Below are positions 24,835 to 33,000 of a DNA stretch of 64,000 bases, piece by piece. The notes beneath the pieces are model-generated. The model was not told the DNA's origin, did no database searches, and saw only the letters and a program-made list of their open reading frames with translations. Source of the stretch: Curvibacter microcysteis (GTDB taxonomy: Bacteria > Pseudomonadota > Gammaproteobacteria > Burkholderiales > Burkholderiaceae_C); NCBI RefSeq assembly GCF_028649435.1, contig NZ_JAQSIN010000011.1. One strand, written 5' to 3'. The stretch's first letter is position 1. Each line of letters opens with the position of its first letter. A program made the translations under genes and the position numbers.

Positions 24835-27285
24835 ATGAAAAAACTGCTCACTCACTCTTCGATGGCCATCAGCTTTTTCGAATCGGTTTTGCGGTCGTGT
24901 GATGACGCCATCATCACCAAGTCGCTGGACGGGCGGGTGACCAGCTGGAACCCCGCCGCCGAGCGCATCTTCGGCTACACCGAGGCGGAGATGCTGGGTC
25001 AGTCGCTGTTGCTGCTGTTTCCGCCGGACCGGCTCAACGAAGAGCGCTTCATCATCGAGCGGGTGATGCTGGGCGAATTGGTGGACCATTTTGAGACCGT
25101 GCGCTTGCGCAAAGACGGCTTGCCTATCCAGGTCTCGGTGACCATCTCACCGATCCGTGACGAACACGGTCGGGTGGTGGGCGCCTCCAAAATAGCCCGC
25201 GACATCACCGAGCACATGCAGCTGCACGAGCACCTGCAGTACTTCAAAGCCCTGGTGGAGTCGACGGAGGACGCGGTCATCAGCAAAACCCCAGAAGGCA
25301 TCGTCACCAGCTGGAACGCCGCGGCCGAGCGCCTGTTTGGCTACCGCACCGAGGAGATGCTGGGCCAACCCTTGCTGCGCTTGCTGCCCCTGGACCGATT
25401 GCATGAGGAAGACGACATCCTGGCCCAGATCCGGGTCGGCCAGCGCATCCAGCACTTTGAGACGGTGCGCCAGACCAAGGCTGGCACCTTGGTGCCGGTG
25501 TCGGTCAGCATCTCCCCGATCCGCGACGCGGCAGGGCGGGTTCAGGGCGCCTCCAAGATCGTGCGTGACATCTCGGCCCAAAAGGCCATGGAGGCCCAGC
25601 TGCGCCTGACGGCCAGTGTGTTCACCCATGCCAACGAAGGCATTGCGATTGCCGACGTGCAGGGCCAGTTGATCGATGTGAACCAGGCCTTCAGCCGCAT
25701 CACCGGCTATGCACGCGAGGAGGTGCTGGGCAAGACGGCGCAGTTTTTCCGCTCCGGGCGGGATGGCCCCGAGGTGTTGGCGCCTCTGCTGCGCGACTTG
25801 CTCGAACAAGGCCACTGCCAGGGCGAAATCTGGAGCCGGCGCAAGAATGGCGAGGCCTACGCGGGTCTGCTGACGGTCAGCCGGGTCTGCGATCCTCAAG
25901 GGCGGGTGCAGAACTACGTGGCTTTGTTCGCGGACGTGACTTCGATCCGCGTGCAGCAGGAGCGGCTGGAGCACATCGCCCACTTTGACGCCTTGACCAA
26001 CCTGCCCAACCGGCTGCTGTTGTCGGACCGGTTGCGCCAGGCCATGGGCCAGTGCCGACGCCGAGGCCAGTCGCTGGCCGTGATCTATCTGGACCTGGAT
26101 GGCTTCAAGACCATCAACGACAGCCATGGCCACGACGTGGGCGACTCGTTCCTGATGGCGGTGGCCCAACACATGAAGCAGGCGTTGCGCGAAACCGACA
26201 CGCTGGCCCGCATGGGGGGGGATGAGTTTGTGGCGGTGCTCAGCGACGTGGGTTGCGTCGAGTCCTGTGTGCAGTCGGTTGAGCGCATCTTGCAAGCCTG
26301 TGCCGCGCCTCAGTCGGTGGCGGGCTTGACCTTGCAGGCATCCGCCAGCATCGGTGTCACCCTGTTCCCGCAGGACGATGTGGATGCCGACCAACTGCTG
26401 CGCCAGGCAGACCAGGCCATGTACGAGGCCAAGCAGTCGGGCAAGAACCGCTTCCACATCTTCGACCCGGTGCAGGACGCCGAATTGAAGAGCCGCGCGG
26501 GCTCTCTGGTCGAGCTGCGCCAGGCCCTGCACGCCGAAGAATTCGAGTTGTACTACCAGCCCAAGGTGAACATGCGCACCGGTGCCGTGGTGGGGGTCGA
26601 AGCCCTGATCCGCTGGAACCACCCGGAGCGCGGCCTATTGCTGCCGGCGGCCTTCCTTCCCCTGGTCAATGGGCACATGTTGGAGGAGTTGTTGGGCGAC
26701 TGGGTGCTGGAGCGCGGCCTGCGCCAACTCAGCGAGTGGCAGCGCCGCGGCCTGGACTTGCAACTGAGCCTCAATGTGGGGGCGCGCCAGATCCAGCGCC
26801 CCGGCTTTGCGGCCCACCTGGCCGCTTGCCTGGCCTCGTACCCCGATGTGGCGCCCAGCCGCATTGAACTCGAAGTGCTGGAAAGCAATGCGCTGGACGA
26901 CATCGAGCAGGTGTCCCACATCATGCGCGACTGCCATCAGATGGGTGTGCGCTTCGCGGTGGATGACTTTGGCACGGGATATTCCTCGCTGACCTACCTG
27001 CGCCGTCTGCCCGCCGAGACGCTGAAGATCGACCAGAGCTTTGTGCGCGACATGCTGGACGACGCGGAAGACCTGGCCATCGTGCAAGGCGTCATCAGCC
27101 TGGCCCAGGCCTTTCGCCGCGAGGTGGTGGCCGAGGGCGTGGAGAGCCTGGCGCAGGGCTTGAAGCTGCTGGCCATGGGCTGTGAGTTGGCGCAGGGCTT
27201 TGTGATTGCGTGCCCCATGCCTGCCGCCGACTTTGGACCTTGGTTGCAGCGCTGGCAGCCCTTTGAGGCTTGGACCCGGAGCTGA
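24835..27285 (+). CDS. PAS-PAS-PAS-GGDEF-EAL cyclic-di-GMP enzyme
   Basis: The 816-residue cytoplasmic protein has three PAS domains (about 12-130, 135-255 and 258-375), a GGDEF domain and an EAL domain. PAS1 and PAS2 are close repeats (GRVTSWNPAAERIFGY and GIVTSWNAAAERLFGY). The GGDEF motif is intact at 461-465, so cyclic-di-GMP synthesis is possible. The EAL motif is intact at 589-591, with DDFGTGYSS and AEGVES blocks, so hydrolysis is possible too. Which activity dominates cannot be told. It diverges from the PAS chemoreceptor operon and may share its signal. There is no membrane segment. Confidence 0.92.
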   Translation: MKKLLTHSSMAISFFESVLRSCDDAIITKSLDGRVTSWNPAAERIFGYTEAEMLGQSLLLLFPPDRLNEERFIIERVMLGELVDHFETVRLRKDGLPIQVSVTISPIRDEHGRVVGASKIARDITEHMQLHEHLQYFKALVESTEDAVISKTPEGIVTSWNAAAERLFGYRTEEMLGQPLLRLLPLDRLHEEDDILAQIRVGQRIQHFETVRQTKAGTLVPVSVSISPIRDAAGRVQGASKIVRDISAQKAMEAQLRLTASVFTHANEGIAIADVQGQLIDVNQAFSRITGYAREEVLGKTAQFFRSGRDGPEVLAPLLRDLLEQGHCQGEIWSRRKNGEAYAGLLTVSRVCDPQGRVQNYVALFADVTSIRVQQERLEHIAHFDALTNLPNRLLLSDRLRQAMGQCRRRGQSLAVIYLDLDGFKTINDSHGHDVGDSFLMAVAQHMKQALRETDTLARMGGDEFVAVLSDVGCVESCVQSVERILQACAAPQSVAGLTLQASASIGVTLFPQDDVDADQLLRQADQAMYEAKQSGKNRFHIFDPVQDAELKSRAGSLVELRQALHAEEFELYYQPKVNMRTGAVVGVEALIRWNHPERGLLLPAAFLPLVNGHMLEELLGDWVLERGLRQLSEWQRRGLDLQLSLNVGARQIQRPGFAAHLAACLASYPDVAPSRIELEVLESNALDDIEQVSHIMRDCHQMGVRFAVDDFGTGYSSLTYLRRLPAETLKIDQSFVRDMLDDAEDLAIVQGVISLAQAFRREVVAEGVESLAQGLKLLAMGCELAQGFVIACPMPAADFGPWLQRWQPFEAWTRS

Positions 27286-27376
27286 AGGCGCCCGCGCGTG
27301 CGGCTGGGAGCGCCCCGCATCCGTTACGCTACGCGTTTGGCCGCTCCGTCCAGGGGCGGCGCTTCGCTTGCGCACC

Positions 27377-27739
27377 ATGAAACCGTTCTGTCTGATTCCT
27401 TCTTTGCTGGTGGCGGCTGCCTTGGCCGCTTGTTCCACCCCGGCGCCGCCGGCACCCAGCCCGGCCCCCGCTGCCCCGGTGGCCCCCACCCCCAGCCCCG
27501 CACCGCCCGCTCCAGTGGCCGCAGCGCCTGTGGCTGCGCCGCCGGTGGTCGCCGACCCGCTGAGCGCTGTCCGGCAGGCGCAGGAGCGCCTGAACCAACA
27601 GGGCTATGCCGCCGGCACCGCGGACGGTCTGGTGGGGCCCAAGACCCGCGCGGCACTGCGCCGCTTTCAGCAGGAAAAAGGCTTGAAGGTGACCGGGGTG
27701 CTGGACGCCGCCACGGCCGACAAGCTCAACGCGCGCTGA
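27377..27739 (+). CDS. Small lipoprotein with peptidoglycan-binding domain
   Basis: The 120-residue protein has a lipoprotein signal (LVAAALAAC, lipidated Cys19), a Pro/Ala-rich spacer of about 40 residues and a PG_binding_1 domain from about residue 62, with AVRQAQERLNQQGYAAG and GPKTRAALRRFQQEKGL. It should be attached to the outer membrane and touch the cell wall. The ATG at 27377 is the only start that gives a proper lipoprotein leader. It runs convergent with the Bug-type gene, 15 bp away. Confidence 0.85.
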   Translation: MKPFCLIPSLLVAAALAACSTPAPPAPSPAPAAPVAPTPSPAPPAPVAAAPVAAPPVVADPLSAVRQAQERLNQQGYAAGTADGLVGPKTRAALRRFQQEKGLKVTGVLDAATADKLNAR

Positions 27740-27754
27740 GCGGCGGGCCTGTCC

Positions 27755-28750
27755 TCAGTCCAGCGAGGCGCGGGTGGCGCGGATCACTTCGGCCATGGTC
27801 TTGGATTCGGCGCTGATGTACTGATCAAACGTGCCTTGCATCTGGAAGGGCTCGTAGCCAAAGGCCGTGAACTTCTCCAGCATGTCGGGTTCTGCCAGCA
27901 CCTTTTGCAGGTCGCGGCGCAGGCGCTCCACCAGCGGGCGCGGCAGGCCAGGCGGCAGGGCCAGCGTGGTCCAGCCGCTGACTTCCAGGTCCTTGGGGCC
28001 GCCGGCCTCGGCCAGCGTCGGCACATCGGGGAAGGCGGCCAGGCGCTTCGGCGCGGCCACCGCCAGGTACTTGATCTTGCCGGCGCGGTACAGCGGCCCC
28101 GTGCTGCCGCTGGAGCCCAGCGCAAACGACAGATCGCCATTGGCCACCGAGGTGTAGAGCTGGGTCGTCTCCTTGAAAATCACATGGGTCATGTCCACGC
28201 CCGTGGCCGCGGCCAGACGGGCCGAGCCCAGGTGCACCGGGTTGCCCACCGACCAGGAACCGTAGTTGAGCTGGCCCGGGCGCGCCTTGGCGTCGGCCAG
28301 CAGGTCCTTGAAGTCGCGGTAGGGGCTGGTCTTGGCCGTGGCCACCATGAAGTAGGCCTTGAACAGCGGCAGCACCGGCTCAAAGTCCTTCACCGGGTCG
28401 TAGGGCAGCTTCTTCATCAGGTGCGGGTAGGCCGTCAGGTGCACGTTGTCCAGTTGGATCAGGTCGTGCCCGTCGTTGGCGCCGCGCTTGAAGGCGTCAA
28501 TGGCGACAAAGCCGTTGCCGCCCGGGCGGTTTTCCACCAGCACCGACTTGCCCCAGGCACGCGAGAGTTTGTCGGCCAGCAAGCGGGCCACCCCTTCGGG
28601 GCCGCTGCCCACGGGGAAGGGCGTGATGATGCGCACCGGGCGCTGCGGAAAGTCCTGCGCCAGGGCGGGGGCCACGAGGGCGGACAGGCCGCTGGCGGCA
28701 GCCAAGGCGAGCAGGGCGCGGCGGGGCCGCTGTGGGGTCGTGAAGTGCAT
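27755..28750 (-). CDS. Bug/TctC-type tricarboxylate transporter binding protein
   Basis: The 331-residue protein is a periplasmic receptor of the Bug (TctC) family, which is greatly expanded in Burkholderiales. A signal peptide ending near APALAQ leads into DFPQRPVRIITPFPVGSG, the standard mature start, with later PYDPVKDFEPV and LEVSGWTTLALPPGLP blocks. The ATG at 28750 has a GGAG site 8 bases upstream. No TctA/TctB membrane genes are present, as is common for orphan Bug proteins. The nearby gallate dioxygenase suggests an aromatic-acid ligand such as gallate, which is only inference. Confidence 0.88.
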   Translation of the reverse strand: MHFTTPQRPRRALLALAAASGLSALVAPALAQDFPQRPVRIITPFPVGSGPEGVARLLADKLSRAWGKSVLVENRPGGNGFVAIDAFKRGANDGHDLIQLDNVHLTAYPHLMKKLPYDPVKDFEPVLPLFKAYFMVATAKTSPYRDFKDLLADAKARPGQLNYGSWSVGNPVHLGSARLAAATGVDMTHVIFKETTQLYTSVANGDLSFALGSSGSTGPLYRAGKIKYLAVAAPKRLAAFPDVPTLAEAGGPKDLEVSGWTTLALPPGLPRPLVERLRRDLQKVLAEPDMLEKFTAFGYEPFQMQGTFDQYISAESKTMAEVIRATRASLD

Positions 28751-29070
28751 TTTGTCTCCGAACAATTCAGGCCAACAGGTGGCCGGGCTGTGTGCCGGCA
28801 GGGCGGACGGTGGGGGCCTGGGCGGCCGAGGCTGGGTGGCTACCCCAACGCGCCTTGCCGTCTTTGACCTGGGGCAACAGTGGCCCGAATTCTGCAAACC
28901 AGAGGCCCACGCCGGAAGATGGCAGAAGCGATGGCGTGAAAACCTGCGGTTATTGCGCCAGGCGCCACGCCCCGCGCGCAAAAAAGGCGTGAGCCCCGAG
29001 GGACCCACGCCTGAAGCCCAGGCCCGGGGCCCTGGGAGAAGACTCGCAGAAAAAAGACCTGAAGGCTTGC
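28751..29070. other. Intergenic region between porin and Bug-type gene
   Basis: These 320 bases lie between two minus-strand genes. The right part holds the porin terminator (28980-29011) and the left part the promoter and GGAG ribosome site of the Bug-type gene. Nothing else is recognisable. Confidence 0.5.
28980..29011 (-). terminator. Rho-independent terminator after porin gene
   Basis: GGCGTG (28986-28991) pairs with CACGCC (29006-29011), the stem continuing after one mismatch. On the minus strand it is followed by six T. It lies 60 bp past the porin stop. Confidence 0.8.
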
Positions 29071-30222
29071 TCAGAAGCGGTGCAGCACGCCGAACTGGAA
29101 GCCCTTGATCGTGCGGCCGTTCACGTCGCTGCCCGCGAAGTTGGGGCTCAAGCCGGCCGAGCCTGCGGGCCGGAAGCCCGCGTTGGGGTCGTTCTTCATG
29201 GTTTCGTACAGGGCCGACAGTGTGGTGCGCTTGGACAGGCTGTAGTAGGCCCCGAACGCGCCGCCGCTGGCGTTCTGGCCTGCACCCGATGTGTCGTGGA
29301 TGCGACCCCACAGGGCCCCGACGCGCAGCACAGGCGTGACCTTGTAGTCGGCCGAGAGTTGCACGATGTCAAAGGTGCGGTTAACCGAGGTCGAGGTCCA
29401 GTTGACGACGCCACCCACGTTGCTCAGCACGCTGCCAGCGTTGTTGCCATTGGCGGTGGCGGCCACGTTGTTCGAGCGCACATAGGCTGCGTAGAGCTTG
29501 CCCTGACCGTAGTCGTAATTCGCGTAGGCGTAGTGGTAGAACACATTGGCGTTCAGCGCCGCGTTCTGCGGCGCCTTGGCCACCAGACCGGCATAGCCGA
29601 CGCGGGTCGGGCCGTTCAGGTAGTCGGCGGCCAGCTGCACGATGGGGGTGGACACCTGGGTGCCCGAGGCGCTGGCCTGTTGCTGTGCAAAGTGCCCTTC
29701 GACTTGCAGGCCGCCCCAGCGGGGAGAAATGTAGGCCAGGTCGTTGTCAAAGCGGGCCGGCACGCCAAAGTTGTTGACGATCGAGCCCAGGGTGCGCGCC
29801 GTGAAGTCGGTGTAGTCGCCCTTGGTGAAAGGGGCCGAGTTCTGGCGGCCCAGGCGCAGCTCGCCGTACTCAGCATGGGCCAGGCCGACCCAGCTTTGGC
29901 GGTCAAAGGCGCGGCTGCTGTCTGCCGTGGCGCCGCTGTTGGCGCTCAAGCCCATTTCGAGCTGGAACTTGGCCGACAGGCCGCCGCCCAGGTCTTCCAC
30001 GCCGCGAAAGCCCAGCCGGCTGCGCAGGTCCTTGCCGTCTTGCAGCGTGTTGAGCGTGGTGCCGCTGCTGCTGCTCATGTGGTTGAAGTACTGGTCGAGG
30101 CTGCCGTAGATCGACACGCTCGAGCTTTGCGCCTGGGCAGCGCCGCCCAGCAGCGTCAGCAGGGCCAGGGCCAAGGGGGTGGCGCGTGCCGCTCGGTGGG
30201 CGCGGAGGTGGGTGGGGTTCAA
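29071..30222 (-). CDS. Gram-negative porin
   Basis: The product is a 16-stranded general porin of the beta-proteobacterial type. The mature protein begins QSSSVSIYGSLDQYF, has the LGFRGVEDLGGGLSAKFQLE turn typical of the family, and ends in Phe (GVLHRF), as outer-membrane barrels do. I chose a TTG start at 30222 because a perfect AGGAGAC ribosome site lies about 6 bases upstream of it; another TTG at 30252 would add 10 residues but lacks such a site. This gives 383 residues with a normal signal peptide ending AAQA. Regulation is not visible. Confidence 0.88.
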   Translation of the reverse strand: MNPTHLRAHRAARATPLALALLTLLGGAAQAQSSSVSIYGSLDQYFNHMSSSSGTTLNTLQDGKDLRSRLGFRGVEDLGGGLSAKFQLEMGLSANSGATADSSRAFDRQSWVGLAHAEYGELRLGRQNSAPFTKGDYTDFTARTLGSIVNNFGVPARFDNDLAYISPRWGGLQVEGHFAQQQASASGTQVSTPIVQLAADYLNGPTRVGYAGLVAKAPQNAALNANVFYHYAYANYDYGQGKLYAAYVRSNNVAATANGNNAGSVLSNVGGVVNWTSTSVNRTFDIVQLSADYKVTPVLRVGALWGRIHDTSGAGQNASGGAFGAYYSLSKRTTLSALYETMKNDPNAGFRPAGSAGLSPNFAGSDVNGRTIKGFQFGVLHRF

Positions 30223-30305
30223 GGTTTGTCTCCTGATGAAAAGCGTTTTCAAGGCGGGGGCGCGAGGCCGTGGCCACAGCGCCGCCCTGCGCTCAGGAGT
30301 CTGCG

Positions 30306-30345
30306 AAAAATCAAGCGCCTCGCCCAGATGCTGGGCCCAGAGGCG
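30306..30345 (-). terminator. Rho-independent terminator after LysR gene
   Basis: A two-part hairpin has outer arms CGCCTC (30316-30321) and GAGGCG (30340-30345) and inner arms GCCCAG (30322-30327) and CTGGGC (30331-30336), with a 3-base bulge and a 3-base loop. On the minus strand it is followed, five bases later, by five T. It lies 30 bp past the LysR stop. Two copies of GTGATCAC sit between the stop and the hairpin. Confidence 0.75.
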
Positions 30346-30374
30346 TGATCACGTCAGGTGATCACCGCGCCGCC

Positions 30375-31310
30375 TCACAGCAGGTGGTGGCCCAGGCCCA
30401 GGTCGGGCACCCGGCCCTGGCTGAGTTGGTGCGCCGCCCGGTGCAGGTGCGTCAGCAGGTGGCGCAGCACGGGGGAGGGCACGGAGTCGCTGCGCAAAAT
30501 GGCGCCGACTTCCAGCGGGTAGCCCTGTTCTTCGAGCTCGATGATGTCGATGAAGGCCGCCACGATGGGCAGGCGCGCGATCTGCAACGGCATCAAGGCC
30601 ACGTAGTCGCCCGAGCAGACCAGGGACAGCAGGGCCAGTGTGGAGTTGACGATGGCGCCAATGGCCGGCGGCTGCAAGCCGTGGCGTTCAAAGAACAGCT
30701 TGGCGTAGCCCGACTCGCTGTTGGCCCCGGTGTAGACCCATTGCGCCGTCTGCAGGTCGGCCAAGTGCTTGGCCTTCAGCCAGGCACTGCCTTTGCGCAC
30801 GGTGGGCACCATGACGGTTTTCATCAGGGGCTCGACAAAAAACTCGCCGGTGGAGAGGTCGTCCGGGATGCCGCCCACGGTCACATCGACCTCGCCCGAG
30901 CGCAGCTTGTGCAGCTGGGCCACGTACAGCTCCTCGCTCACGCGCAGGCGGATGTGGGGGAAGTCGCGCACAAAGGTGCGCAGGGTTTCTGGGATCAGCA
31001 GCATCACCGCCAGTGGCACGGCGCCCAGGTGCAGCTCGCCGATCAGGCGGCCGTCCATTTGGTTGATCTCTTCGACCGCGGCGCGCAGCTCTCGGTTGGC
31101 TTTGACGGAGCGCTCGTACAGCACCTTGCCCTGGGCGGTGGGCTGCACGCCGCGCGAGGTGCGCATCAGCAAAGGCGCGGCCAGCTCCAGTTCCAACTCG
31201 CGGATCATTTTGGTCAGCGCGGGTTGCGAGACCCCCACCCGGCGGGCGGCGCCGCGCAGGCTGCCTTCTTCGATGGCGGCCACCAGGGCATTGAGTGTGG
31301 CGAGTTTCAT
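30375..31310 (-). CDS. LysR-family regulator, probably of gallate dioxygenase
   Basis: The 311-residue protein is a LysR-type transcriptional regulator. An N-terminal winged HTH (residues 1-60, with GSLRGAARRVGVSQPALTKM) is followed by a substrate-binding domain from about residue 90 (LIGELHLGAVPLAVMLLIPE). It is divergent from the gallate dioxygenase gene with 198 bp between them, the usual arrangement for a LysR activator and its target. By analogy to GalR of Pseudomonas the inducer could be gallate or a pathway product. It has its own terminator. Confidence 0.85.
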   Translation of the reverse strand: MKLATLNALVAAIEEGSLRGAARRVGVSQPALTKMIRELELELAAPLLMRTSRGVQPTAQGKVLYERSVKANRELRAAVEEINQMDGRLIGELHLGAVPLAVMLLIPETLRTFVRDFPHIRLRVSEELYVAQLHKLRSGEVDVTVGGIPDDLSTGEFFVEPLMKTVMVPTVRKGSAWLKAKHLADLQTAQWVYTGANSESGYAKLFFERHGLQPPAIGAIVNSTLALLSLVCSGDYVALMPLQIARLPIVAAFIDIIELEEQGYPLEVGAILRSDSVPSPVLRHLLTHLHRAAHQLSQGRVPDLGLGHHLL

Positions 31311-31508
31311 GCGGACAGGGCTTCAGTGCGGGGCCGGGCGGCGGGGTTGATCAAGGCAGGGCTGACCACTGTACCAATCACCCTGGGTTATCGCGCGTGG
31401 CCGTCTGGCATCTGGTGGGCCGGCCCGGGGCTGCGCAGAATCTGCGCTCCCTGGCGACCCGGGTCCGGGCCGCTGACCGTCCTCCCCTTTGCAACCGAGA
31501 GACCCGAC

Positions 31509-32792
31509 ATGGCTCGTATCGTTGGCGCCATCGCCACCTCCCACACCCCCACCATTGGCTTTGCCTACGACCAGAAGAAGCAGAACGACCCGGTCTGGGC
31601 GCCGATCTTTGAGGGCTTCCAGCCCGTGCAGGCCTGGATCGCCGAGCAACAGCCCGACGTGCTGTTTTTCATCTACAACGACCACGTCACCTCCTTCTTT
31701 TTTGACCACTATTCGGCCTTTGCCCTGGGCATTGGCGAGCGCTACGAGGTGGCTGACGAAGGCGGCGGCGCGCGCGACCTGCCGCCGGTGGGCGGGCATT
31801 CGGCGCTGGCGCGCCACATCGGCCAGTCGCTGGTGGCCGACGAGTTCGACATGTCCTTCTTCCAGGACAAGGCGCTGGACCACGGCTGCTTCTCGCCCCT
31901 GTCCATGCTGTGCCCGCATGAGCCCGACTGGCCGGTGCAGATCGTGCCGCTGCAAGTGGGGGTGTTGCAGTTCCCCGTGCCTTCGGCGCGGCGCTGCTAC
32001 AAGCTGGGCCAGGCCCTGCGCCGCGCCATCGAGAGCTACCCCGAAGACCTGAAGGTGGCCCTGGTGGCCACGGGCGGCCTGTCGCACCAGGTGCACGGAG
32101 AGCGCGCCGGCTTCAACAACCCGGCCTGGGACCAGCGCTTTCTGGACCTGATCGAGAACGACCCCGAGCAGCTGGCCGACATGACCCAGGCCGAGTACGC
32201 CCAGTTGGGCGGCCTGGAAGGGGCTGAAGTCATCATGTGGCTGGTCATGCGCGGGGCGCTGTCGGCGCGCATCCGCAAAGTGCACCAAAGCTATTACCTG
32301 CCCTCCATGACCGGCATCGCCACGGCGATTTACGAAAACCAGGCCAGCGCCCCGGAGGGGGCGGCGCTGGCGCGCCACCAGGCCCATGTGGCCACCCAGT
32401 TGCAAGGCGCGCAGGCGCTGGCCGGCACCTACCCGTTTGACCTGGCCCGCAGCGTCAAGGCCTACCGCTTGAACCGCTTCCTGCACGGCTTGATCGAGCC
32501 GGCCCGGCGCGAACGCTTCCGCGCCGACGAGGAAGGCGCTTTCGAGGCCGCCGGCCTGACGGACGAGGAGCGGGCCCTGGTGCGCACGCGCGATTGGCGC
32601 GGCTTGATCCACTACGGCGTGATCTTCTTCATGCTGGAAAAGCTGGGCGCGGTGATCGGCGTGTCCAACCTGCACATCTATGCGGCCATGCGCGGCGAGT
32701 CGCTGGAAGCCTTCATGCAGACCCGCAACGCGCCAGGGGCCTTGTATTCGGTGGCCGGCAAGGACGCGGCCCCGCAAGACTGGAACCGCTGA
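31509..32792 (+). CDS. galA: Gallate dioxygenase (DesB/GalA type)
   Basis: The 427-residue enzyme is an extradiol dioxygenase of the protocatechuate 4,5-dioxygenase family, with LigB- and LigA-like parts fused in one chain as in gallate dioxygenases GalA and DesB (about 420 residues). Iron ligands His12 (TSHTPTIG), His59 (YNDHVTSFF) and a Glu near 237-240 (GLEGAEVIMW) are at the positions known for DesB, and His193/His196 (GLSHQVHG) fit the catalytic base region. It opens the ring of gallate to oxalomesaconate. The LigA-like part begins near residue 290. No later pathway genes follow, so the rest must be elsewhere. Confidence 0.88.
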   Translation: MARIVGAIATSHTPTIGFAYDQKKQNDPVWAPIFEGFQPVQAWIAEQQPDVLFFIYNDHVTSFFFDHYSAFALGIGERYEVADEGGGARDLPPVGGHSALARHIGQSLVADEFDMSFFQDKALDHGCFSPLSMLCPHEPDWPVQIVPLQVGVLQFPVPSARRCYKLGQALRRAIESYPEDLKVALVATGGLSHQVHGERAGFNNPAWDQRFLDLIENDPEQLADMTQAEYAQLGGLEGAEVIMWLVMRGALSARIRKVHQSYYLPSMTGIATAIYENQASAPEGAALARHQAHVATQLQGAQALAGTYPFDLARSVKAYRLNRFLHGLIEPARRERFRADEEGAFEAAGLTDEERALVRTRDWRGLIHYGVIFFMLEKLGAVIGVSNLHIYAAMRGESLEAFMQTRNAPGALYSVAGKDAAPQDWNR

Positions 32793-32806
32793 CCGGCGGT
32801 TGAGCC

Positions 32807-32832
32807 AGGCGCCTGCGAGGGCTGGTGCCTGA
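32807..32832 (+). terminator. Weak possible terminator after gallate dioxygenase
   Basis: CAGGCGCC (32807-32814) and GGTGCCTG (32825-32832) form an 8-bp stem with one G-T pair and a 10-base loop. A T-rich stretch comes only about 14 bases later, so this is a weak candidate. Confidence 0.3.
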
Positions 32833-32869
32833 AGGCGAATTGGGCTTGGTTTTGTTGTTAATAACGCAC

Positions 32870-32892
32870 ATGCGAATAAAAGTGATTCGCAT
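32870..32892 (+). promoter_or_regulatory. Fur-box-like palindrome upstream of Fiu-type receptor
   Basis: ATGCGAAT (32870-32877) and ATTCGCAT (32885-32892) form a perfect inverted repeat around AAAAGTG in an unusually A/T-rich leader, 108 bp before the receptor start. The central 19 bases share 11 positions with the classical Fur consensus by my count. With a siderophore receptor and piuC downstream, control by Fur under iron limitation is likely. Confidence 0.6.
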
Positions 32893-33000
32893 TTGTGATT
32901 AAAATCAAAACAAGTCGTCAACCAACGCTTTACCGTGCGGGCTCCTGTCAGTGCGGGTGGCGGACGACACCGTTTTCCAACCCTTCTGACCTTTTTTGCC

